From Cavia porcellus (lineage: Eukaryota; Chordata; Mammalia; Rodentia; Caviidae), in assembly GCF_034190915.1 (NCBI RefSeq), contig NW_026947490.1, forward strand, positions 64,717,494-64,781,493: DNA of 64,000 nucleotides. Direction: 5' to 3'. The notes below the pieces were generated by a model, which was given only the letters and a program-made list of their open reading frames with translations, was not told where the DNA came from and ran no database searches. Below are positions 55,453 to 64,000 of this stretch, one piece after another (the first letter of the stretch is position 1; each line of letters starts with the position of its first letter). A program made the position numbers and the translations under genes.

Positions 55453-55811
55453 TGTATCAGCCAGGGTTCCCCAAAGAAACAAAACCAGTGGTTGATATAT
55501 TTATACTCATATGTGTGTCTGAGAATTTTATTGTGGAAATTGGCTGATAAGAAGATCCACTAACTTCCTCCTGCAAGCCAAAATCCCTGGTGTAAGAAGA
55601 CAGAGAGAGGGTTCGATGTTCCCTCTGCCTTTTTCTTTCCTATCTAGTCCTCAGGGATTAGATGAAGCCTGACCATATTGGTGACGGTTGATCTTCTTTA
55701 TCCAATCTACTGACTGAATAGCTAAAATCTTCTTGGAATGTTCTCGCAGATAGACTCAGAAAGAATGTTTTGTCAGCTATCCAGGTGTCCATCCCCAGTC
55801 AAATTGACACA
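55453..55811 (-). mobile_element. ERVL-type LTR (MLT2-like)
   Basis: TGTATCAGCCAGGGTTCCCC, AAAGAAACAAAACCAGTGG, TTAGATGAAGCCTGACCATA, TTGGTGACGGTTGATCTTC and CAAATTGACACA give the reversed order of MLT2 LTRs. Confidence 0.75.
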
Positions 55812-55994
55812 GAAAGTGGGTCACCACAATCAAACAATACTCTGGGAAATGACCAGGATACCTGCTCTGCACTGTTCACATTTCTCGGCACCCTTGTGTG
55901 TGTCTGCCCAAAGCAGTTCCATCCCTCGATCAATCTGCTCCTGTCTATGATTACTGTGATTTGGATTTATGATCCACTCTTCCCTCTGGGAGAC

Positions 55995-56160
55995 GTGTTA
56001 GCTTTTCATTCCTATGACAAAATATCTGAGAAAATCAACTTGAAAGAGGAAAGATCGATTTTGGCTCACAGTTTCAGAGGTTCAGTCCGTGGTAACATGA
56101 CTCTGTTGTGGTCCACAGCCAGCAGAACATCATGCTGTAGGGAATGGACTGGGTGAGGGA
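55995..56160 (-). mobile_element. MaLR-type LTR fragment
   Basis: GTGTTAGCTTTTCATTCCTA, GACAAAATATCTGAGAAAAT, GGCTCACAGTTTCAGAGGTT. Reverse MaLR LTR, outer end only. Confidence 0.7.
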
Positions 56161-57269
56161 GGTGAGAAGGGCCTTCTGGGGAGAGGGGCGGTAGGTGTCA
56201 AGGAACAGCAGCATAAACTAGCATAGGCATGTGCCGGGGCCTACTGCGGAGCATCAGGAAGATTTCCTGGAGGGGGGAACCTTAAGAGTATATGAGCAAA
56301 GAAGCATCATTCTGGAAGAAGACAGCATCAAAAGAAGGGCAAATCCTTCCTCTATCATATGGGGAAATGTGTTCTCTTGGAAGCCCAGGATGATACTCAG
56401 TGTGATACTCATGATGGATAGGTGTCATTATCATCTACCCAGTCCCAGAGGATGCACAACACCAAGAGGGGGCTCCAACACAGACTTTGGGTGACTGGCG
56501 TGTGTCCATGTGAGTCACCAATGGTAACAAATGCTTACTCTGATGTGGGAGGATGACAGGGAAGGCTGTGAGTATTGGGATGGAGTAGAGGGAATATGAG
56601 AACCCTCTGTACCTTACTCACTTTTCTGAAGACCCAAATTGCTCTGAAAAATAACATCTATTTTTAAAGGCACTGGAAGAGTGCTTGGACTTCTAAGAGA
56701 ATGCATTTCCCCCGTGACAGAGGAAGGAAACAGTGATCACAGAGGCCATATATTAAGTGAGCATTCAGGCTGGCCTGAGGCCGTGTGTTGCGTCACAGAG
56801 GTGGGAGTGGAATTGATTTATAGCAGTGGCCCTGAAGACGCAGTCCTGGTGTATCCCACCCAATGCGGCCCCCTCCCACACTGACTCTGGGATACTTGGT
56901 GTGATTTGCTTGAAGGTTCAGACATTAGCAAGCACGTTGTTAGCAGAGATTTGCAAAACACTGGCATATTGGGCCTGTTGTGCCCTTGCAGCTGATGGCT
57001 CTTTGAAGACACCTGGGCTGGCATACTGGGAGCAAGAGGTGCCAAGAACAAGGACAAACTGTCTCGGGTGAAAAGCTGGTCCAGGGCAACCGGCCTATCA
57101 CCCACCAGACATGGACATGAATCCATCCTCAACCGTTTGGTCTAACTGCGTGCTCAGGCGTCCCACAGACAGCCACGGCAGCCCAGCCCAGGGGCCACTC
57201 GGCTGGCTCAGTGTTCTGCTGCTCACTCTGCTCCCTCAGCTCAGCAGCACTGGCGTCCTTGTCTGTCCT
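56161..57269. other. Intergenic, nothing recognised
   Basis: No nameable repeat or gene signal. Confidence 0.4.
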
Positions 57270-57664
57270 CCAAGCTCGCCTGCCGGGCGAGCTTCCACCT
57301 CAGGGCCTTTATACTTGCTTAATACTTGCTACTGTCTCTACATCAGATCGCCTTCCAAGTCTGCTATGGGGACCTTTTGAAGGCCTACCTTGACCACTGA
57401 ATTTTACATCTGAAGATTTAGATTTTCAGTCCCCACTAATTCCTATACCTGTTGATTGCTTTATTTTTCCCCGCTGTGCACAGATCACCTTGCAATAGAA
57501 TACATGAAATTCACATCTCTATTTATGCATTTTTTGGCTTGGCTCCCATCTTCTCCCACCAGCCCCAAGTGAGAAGGAATCTTATTCTGTTCACTGCTGT
57601 ATGGCTAACACTTAAAATAGTGTCTGGCACTACAGGTCTCAATAAATCTTTGTTGCCTGAATAA
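57270..57664 (+). mobile_element. L2 3' end
   Basis: CACCTCAGGGCCTTTATACT, TTTGAAGGCCTACCTTGACC, GTTCACTGCTGTATGGCTAA, AGTGTCTGGCACTACAGGTC and TCAATAAATCTTTGTTGCCT follow L2 closely. Its AATAAA is not evidence for a gene end. Confidence 0.8.
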
Positions 57665-58189
57665 TAAGAAATTCTCTTTGCTGCAGTTTTAGAAATATCT
57701 CCGTCAGGCCCTAAGTAACTCAGACTATTAAGGTTATAAACGATGTGGATGTCAATAAAATCATAAATCTGTTTAAATCCCAGAAGGTGTAGAAATTCAC
57801 AGATAGAGGTTAGAACAAAGGCATATTCACTATGGCCCAGATCAGCCATGTCATAAAAGCCCATTATTTCCAAGTATTTTGCTTTAATGTTTTGGCAAAT
57901 ATACCCTGGCTCAATTTTATAGACAGTCTCAATTTTTGAGAAATACTGTCCCACACAGTAAGAGCAATTTTGTTTTTATAAAATTGTGGACACCGAAAGG
58001 GGCCCCTGCTGGTGATGTGTGAGGTTTTAGAATAATGTTCAAGCTGTGAGCTGAGAACACAGTTTCTGAGTCCCATTTCCTGAGTCCTGAGTCCACACCA
58101 CGCTGCCAGTGCTCTGGTCAGATGCATCTTCTGGGAATTTCTTGAATTCTCTCGCCTCTGGGAATTTACCCACAACACTTTTCTCTCTC

Positions 58190-58450
58190 TGGAGGAATTT
58201 TTCTCCCCCTGTCTCTTCCAAGTTCCTCCTTCATCCTTCAGAATCAAGCTCAAGTAACAGGCTTCCTCCCACCCAGGCAGACACTTTCCGCCACGCTGTC
58301 TTTGATAATAATCACGTGTACTGAGCCTGTTGGTTGCTTGCCCATAGCTCTAGGATTATCAGCTCCTTAAGACGATCTCTAAAACTTCTCTTGGCATTTT
58401 TGTACTTAGCAAAATGCAAATATTTATTGGATAAATGAATAAAGGATTAA
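58190..58450 (+). mobile_element. L2 3' end, degraded
   Basis: TCCTCCTTCATCCTTCAGAA, AATCAAGCTCAAGTAACAGG, GATTATCAGCTCCTTAAG and AAATATTTATTGGATAAATG follow L2. Confidence 0.65.
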
Positions 58451-58671
58451 ATACAGCCACAAACAATAATTCTGTATGTATATGAGAATGTGTGACTGGA
58501 TCCCAAGAACATTAGATACACACATTTCTTTTACGAGCCATACTCATGCTGATGGGAAACAGGAAAGAGGAGTTCTCTGTATAGAACTACACTGGTGGAC
58601 ACTTCTATTTTCAGAGGAGTCCAAATTGGCATTGGCATATTTATTCAGTAAGTAGAAATATAAATACATTT

Positions 58672-58755
58672 TTTTTTATCAGTACCAGGGATCGAACTCA
58701 TGACCACCTGCTTGCAAGGCAGGTGCTTATGCTGCTGAACTAAATCCTTAGCCCC
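58672..58755 (-). mobile_element. Young ID SINE
   Basis: Reverse ID (TCAGTACCAGGGATCGAACT to AAATCCTTAGCCCC). Perfect 15-bp duplication AATATAAATACATTT at 58657-58671 and 58756-58770. Confidence 0.95.
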
Positions 58756-58770
58756 AATATAAATACATTT

Positions 58771-59768
58771 AACCTCATGTCAGCCAAAATCTACTAGAAT
58801 TTAAAAATGAGGAAAGGTCAAACTGTATCAATTCTAGTTAAGTTCTGCATGCATGTAAATAAAATACACATTTTTATTAGTCACATTTTCTTATTTTATT
58901 TGCTGGCATCAGTTTCAAGCAGCTTGTGTTTCCAGCCAGTGACTTTATATTTTCACTCTTTTAAGTCGTTTTAAGATTTGCTGCCTTTATCCTGTTATTG
59001 ATTTTTAGCATTCTGCGCCAAAGCAGCACGCTCATTACATATGCCGTGCAAGACAAATTCATGAGCCAATTTCCTGCAGAGCCCCCACCTTCCACGCTCA
59101 CAATCGCCCTTCCATCGCACTGGTGTGTGCTGAAGAAGAAGGGAAAGAAAAGAAGAAGCTGAGACTCCTGGGTTTGAGGTTTGCTGTATGTTAGCTGACT
59201 GCAATGTTAGCTACCAAATCTGTTTGACGCTCAGTTTTTATCCACAGAACTCCGGACCAGCGGCATGATTTCCTCGGGTCACATGCAGCAAAACCATCCA
59301 GGGAGTTTCTAAGAAATAAAGACCCTAGGTTCCACCTCAACTGCGCTGAATCAGAATCTGTAGGGAAGCTTTGCCAAAGATAAGCAGAAAGCGGCCCTGC
59401 CCGCTCTCCGGCCTCCAGCTCACCTGTGTCCACTGTCTGTGAGCTCTGTGGCCCCTCCCAAGGAAGGCTGTCTTCCTCTTGTCAATAGGGCAAGCCTGGG
59501 GTCCACCCTATACCCCAGACCCCCAACTGCCTGCATGGGTGAGTCTTTCAAACCTGAAAGCTATTGTGTGCCCATATATCTTCTCTTCACCCATGTCCTC
59601 TGGCTTCTTCTCCCGTCCTCTGCCTGCATTTCCAAGTGTCCATCTCTTTCCCACCCCCTCAGGGTCAAGACTGTCAAAACCAGGGAGATCTAGTTCATGC
59701 TGCACCCTGCAAGGACACCAGAGGACTCTTGAATTATTCAGAGTGAGGTTTCCATTATATACTCTGTG
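58771..59768. other. Intergenic, nothing recognised
   Basis: AT-rich at first, GC-moderate after 59200. No family named. Confidence 0.4.
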
Positions 59769-59814
59769 ATTTTGTGCCTAGATGTCCCCACAAAGCCTCA
59801 TGCGGTTGTAGGCA
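59769..59814 (+). mobile_element. Fragment of the MaLR-like solo LTR family
   Basis: TTTTGTGCCTAGATGTCCCC, ACAAAGCCTCATG matches the 5' part of the LTR at 27356. Confidence 0.6.
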
Positions 59815-59935
59815 AGACTTTTACCTGCTTGAATGCCCTCAGTTTCCTTGTCTGTAAAATGGGAATATGGCAGTGCTTATTTGATTGAGGCATTAGGAAG
59901 TTTAAGTAAGGTAATGCATAAAACTAGGATCAATC
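59815..59935 (+). mobile_element. MIR fragment
   Basis: CCTCAGTTTCCTTGTCTGTA, AAATGGGAATATGGCAGTGC and TTAAGTAAGGTAATGCATAA follow MIR. Confidence 0.7.
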
Positions 59936-60454
59936 CTGAATATAGTGATTTTTCAAGTGCAATTATTTCCAGGATCAAAGAATGAGAGGTGGAAAAAGCA
60001 CATGAAGGGGACCATGGGCTTGTGGAGGCAAATAAAGTTCTGTCATTAACAGAGTGCGCTGCAGGAAAAGTCACCCAGTTACTCTTCCTACAGCAACTGC
60101 TGTATGTGTGGGAAGCTTTGCGACCCCGCCCTCTTTCTCAAAGCCTGAGCCAGCCAAGTGTGAAGTTTTTAGGATACTTTTTAACTGAAAGCCACTCATT
60201 CCTGACCAACTCGCATTTCCAGTTGGTATTCAAACTTGATGTCTTTCCTCAGACACACAGACGCTTCTTTCAGGAATGTGTTTTTGCAAAATTTGACCTT
60301 GAATTCAGCATTAGCCTCTTCTTCCAAATCAAAAACAGCACTTGCCGTGCAGCTGGGTAGGAAGAATAACTTCTGAAATTCCATAGCACAATAGGATAGC
60401 TGTGGCTGATAACAATTAACCAATATATCAAAGTATATTACAAGTGGGGTTTTG

Positions 60455-60597
60455 AGGGCATCCAAGTACTGGAAATGATAAATGTCAGAGATGATGGGTA
60501 TACAGTAATAGTTATCCTGACCTAATCATTACACATTGTACCTTGTACCCCATAAGTGCATACAATTATTGTGTCAATTAAAAAAACAACAAACTTG
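60455..60597 (+). mobile_element. L1 3' UTR end
   Basis: AATGTCAGAGATGATGGGTA, CTAATCATTACACATTGTAC and TGTGTCAATTAAAAAAACAA give the end of an old L1. Confidence 0.7.
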
Positions 60598-61924
60598 TTG
60601 TCATGCTCACCCAATGGTATATTTAGCCACTACAGATGGATCGGTATCTGAGATTATCTATGCATTTTCTCATTTCACAGGTGCAGATTGAAACTCTAAA
60701 GCCGCTCATGTCTCCAGGGTCCCCCAGCTTATCAGTCACCTGCCCCCTGGGCTCCAGCATCTGCACCTTCTTGCACCCCACACAGCTTTCCCCAGGATGC
60801 TGAGGCTTAAGCCCTCAACCTGGTGTAAAAGGGGTCCACTGCACCTTCACTCTTTAGTGATGGATTTCAAATCATTAGAGGTAGATTTATAACAGACCTG
60901 CAAAATGGAAGGTTAGGAGCCAGGATCATAAATCCATTTGAAAATCCTGGAGCATAGATTTGGAAAAGAAAATTTATATAAGATGGTAATGAAGGAAAGG
61001 AGGTGAAAAATCCAGGAAAGTAAACTAGTTAATTTAAAATCAATAGCGGAGGAAACAGTAATCTATTCCATCATCATTTTGATGAGAACCTTGTGGAGTT
61101 CCTTTTAGACAATAAATCATATTAAATTAACCAGAGTTCTCTGACGATCACAACTTTTCTGCAGAAAAGTGTCAGGTTCTGTCAAACTATCATGTTGCAC
61201 CTAATGAGGAATCAGCAGGACCCCAACCTTCTCGGGCAGGCACCCCAGATCAGTCTGCATAAACACAGACATAGTCAAGATCCTGATAAACAAGGCAGCT
61301 ATTGTCCCACTGTTGGGTCAGTGACTGAAAAGGGGCAGAGGCCATCTCCGGCTTTGGCTCCTAGACACCTTGCTCGTGATCTAGAGGCACCCAGTGAGGA
61401 CTACCGGACACTGGCCAGACCTGAGGAGACGAAGGTTCCACTGGCATCTTCCCCCACCCAGAGCTTCTTCTTCTAGCAACATTGCAGGCTCCAGCGGCTG
61501 TGGACCCCTCTGCAAGCTGGTAGGAATCACCCGCAGTGAGGGGGTTTTTTTGAGGGGCAGTGTGCCTTCTCAGACCACTGAGTCATGAATCGCAGAGCAC
61601 GAGGCCCTGTGTGAGAGTTAACCCCATGGGCGTGGTCTCCTGCTTTCCAGGTCTCACAAGTTAAACAAATACCCAAGAGATACCTGAAAGGTCCCCAATT
61701 CCAGCAGCTACACAACTGTGCACCGTAACTCTCCCCAGGGTCCCTCTCTTATAATTTGAAAGTAATACCTTCCCTTGAAATTCTCTTTTCCCCAAATCCT
61801 GTGACTTCGGTGGATCCAGAAATACAATCTGGCCCCGATTGGTATTTTTCCTGTATTCCTCCCTCCCTGTCTTCACTCTCTGGAGCTGGCTTATTATTAT
61901 CATTGTTGTTTGTTTGTTTTTGTT
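60598..61924. other. Intergenic; possible MIR remnant near 60660-60760
   Basis: TTCTCATTTCACAGGTGCAG resembles a reversed MIR core, weakly. Rest unassigned. Confidence 0.35.
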
Positions 61925-62087
61925 TTCTGGTATTTGGGATCAAACTCAGAGGCACTTTACTCCAGCCATTCTTTTACAATTTTATTTTGAGCCAGCCAGG
62001 TCACAAGGGCTGGCTTCGAACCTTTGATCCTCCTTCTTTGACCTCGTGAGTAGTGGGATTTCAGGTATATACCACCACGCCTGGCTC
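61925..62087 (-). mobile_element. B1-dID dimeric SINE
   Basis: Reverse ID half (TGGTATTTGGGATCAAACTC) and B1 half (ATTTTGAGCCAGCCAGGTCA to ACCACCACGCCTGGC). ID half shortened. Confidence 0.8.
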
Positions 62088-62301
62088 TCTTGTACATTTG
62101 TGTTGTGTTCACTATGCAGCAAAGTACTTTCTCCCCAGATCAGCCCAGAAGGCTCTTCAGTGCCAAATCTGTGCCCAGCCTGTGTGGTCTCTCCTCCCCA
62201 CAGAAATGTGCCTGGGCACCAGCCTTTCCGATTCCCTTTTCCGGATTTGAAGACCTTGTGTAGCCTATAAACCAGCCTTGACAATGATCTGCCCATCACT
62301 T

Positions 62302-62355
62302 ACACACACACACCACCACCACCACCACCAGTAACAACAACAACATCAAAACAAC
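62302..62355 (+). repeat. Compound microsatellite (AC)n(CAC)n(AAC)n
   Basis: Short AC run, seven CAC units and AAC units in succession. Confidence 0.9.
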
Positions 62356-63829
62356 TACCATGGAGGTCACCTGTGGGTAAATTCCCTGCACCACGGCTGT
62401 CCAAGGACTTCACCTTAAAGGTAACCCCAGGTGCACCTCTTACTCTATGGGTGGGCTGGGCACCCCATCTTCCTCATCTCTTGGGGACAATTCTGTGGCA
62501 CATTCCACACATTCTCAAATGTCCTCAGCAAGACTGAGGCCTTGTTGTCCACAGGGGACATCCCTTCAGTCTCGTGTCCAATACCGTAAGGGCACAGAAA
62601 TTTCATCTCAGGTCTGTTTGGGAAGAAACTCAGACTAAAATGACAACTTGCCATTTTCTTCCAAAATGTCCTGGCTTTGTCCCCATGCCTCCTTTCTGCA
62701 TTTCAGAAGAGACAGCACCCAGCTCAGCCAAGCCTGCCCCTCTCCTCCTGGACCCTCTGGGAGTCTCCCCGCCCACCTTGATCCTTCCTCTCCCCTCTGG
62801 GTGTCTCCTTGCCTCCACATAAGGTCCCCTGGCAGAGCAGGGACAGACCTCTGCTGGTCCTTGCTAACCTCTCCTGAGCCTCCTGCGAGTTCACCCAACC
62901 CCACGACTCAGCTCAGCCACTGCTGTGCAGCGAGACACTTCCACCAGTGACAGACTGACATCCAAGGGCAGGAAGTGTCCCAACCAGGTGTGCACAAGTG
63001 CTCTCGGTGACCTTCACACAAGGAGGTGATTGCCCCAGCGACTGTTTACTCAGGACTGGACCCAGGGTTCAGCCCCCCTGACCCTGAGTGCTTCAGTGAC
63101 CCCTCTGCCCCTGGGGAACCCGCTCCCTCCTCACACTGCATTCCCAGATCTCCATCTTCATTCCTGACCACCCTGGGAAAACACCTCTTGAAGGCGATCT
63201 CAGGATCCCCCAAATCAGCCTTCTCTGCCTTGCGTCCAGGATCTCTCTGCACTCTTGGAGCAGAAACCCTGATTTTCTTGTGGGATCTGCTTTGAGCTCT
63301 GTTCTTCCTCCTCCTCAAAATATAACACCCCCTTTGTAATTCTCCTTTCTGTCCCCTCCAGCAGAGTTCCCCAAGACACCCTTGACTCTCTTCCCTAAGT
63401 GTCCTGTGACTGGTCACCTCCACAGTCTCTTCCATTCTCACTTCAACTGTCAGCTTTCAAGAGGTGGCTCTCAGTCCCGGTCTCTCCACCAACCTCTCTG
63501 GGTGACTCCAGCTGTTTCCCAAATCTCTGTGCTGCGTCGCATCCCCCTACACCCCATGCGGCAAAGGCAGAGTCCTCTACTGTTGCGTCCATGCTGGGCA
63601 CAGTGGGTGGCATCTCCATGGCCTTAGTTTTACCCTCTTGGCTGGGGACCATGGAGGCTACCTTGGGAGCTGTTAGTCTGGGAAACTAACAGGGCCTGGG
63701 ATTTGAAAGCCCCCAAAACCAGGCTGTGGTCCTGCTTGGATAGTTTTTCATGAGCTCTCTCCCCAGCCCTGTGGGCTTCGAGCTGATTTGAACTCCTCCC
63801 CTTTCTCTTCTCTTTCCTGTCCCCACCGC
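62356..63829. other. C/T-rich intergenic stretch
   Basis: The + strand is strikingly pyrimidine-rich. Many overlapping frames of 60-130 codons on both strands lack family resemblance. No splice structure or CpG island. Confidence 0.4.
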
Positions 63830-64000
63830 CAGGCTCAATGCTCAACAGTCAAAACCGAGAGCTCCTGTGTGTCCTTCCTGTCACCCAGTCAGTTGCCAAG
63901 AGCTTCTGGTGCTGGCTCTGCTTGCACATCTGTGCCTTTCTCTTTGCCACCCCCAGAGCTGTGCTAGCTCAGGCCCGTGGTCAGACTCCAGCCACGGCTT
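63830..64000 (+). mobile_element. Possible L2 segment running off the window
   Basis: TGTCACCCAGTCAGTTGCCA and TTGCCACCCCCAGAGCTGTG resemble the internal part of L2 upstream of its 3' end. Weak. Confidence 0.3.

Noticed and set aside
57610..57664. AATAAA near 57640 as a gene 3' end
   Set aside because: It is the standard end of an L2 element.
1..64000. CRISPR array, operon, phage or other prokaryotic system
   Set aside because: The window is plainly mammalian: split gene, SINEs, L1 and LTRs. Regular direct repeats are SINE target duplications or microsatellites.

Overview
This is mammalian nuclear DNA from a rodent. The evidence is a split gene with canonical GT-AG introns, plus dense short elements: tRNA-Ala-derived ID elements, B1 elements, B1-dID dimers, old L1, L2 and MIR pieces, and MaLR/ERVL-type LTRs. 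B1-dID dimers point to the squirrel-related and beaver/kangaroo-rat side of the rodents rather than mouse or rat. The young ID copies read CATAAGCGCCTGCCTTGCAAGCAGGC and end in GGTACCG. My best guess is a castorimorph such as beaver, but the sequence alone does not settle it.

The only protein-coding gene I can support is EPC1 (enhancer of polycomb homolog 1), a scaffold subunit of the NuA4/TIP60 histone acetyltransferase. It runs on the + strand, and its last five coding exons lie at 3282-7043. They encode about 254 residues of the C-terminal, Gln- and Ser/Thr-rich part and stop at 7041-7043. The 3' UTR probably ends near 8325. A second, internal terminal exon (5435 to about 5575) has its own acceptor, an immediate stop and a poly(A) signal. 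It predicts an isoform lacking the last 23 residues.

From about 8.3 kb to 64 kb I find no supportable gene. In the human genome EPC1 is followed by a long gap before KIF5B, and this stretch fits that gap (from memory). Most of it is layered transposon remains. L1 ORF2 fragments lie at 9.3-10.5, 12.4-13.8, 15.6-16.0, 19.9-21.0, 22.6-23.1, 42.7-46.6, 49.1-49.8 and 54.1-54.6 kb, several of them split by LTRs and SINEs. A cluster of related solo LTRs of about 380 bp sits at 25.6-35.0 kb. A MaLR element with recognisable internal sequence interrupts an L1 at 44.0-45.5 kb. Several ID copies have perfect or near-perfect target-site duplications of 15-20 bp and so look recent.

Non-repeat signals worth attention are a short CpG-dense patch at 37683-37850 (19 CpGs in 168 bp), a repeat-free block at 32.2-33.3 kb with CCAAT, CRE-like and AP-1 motifs, and a compact G-quadruplex motif directly before the proximal EPC1 poly(A) signal. 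Family names for repeats come from memory of consensus patterns. Their boundaries are approximate unless a target-site duplication is given.
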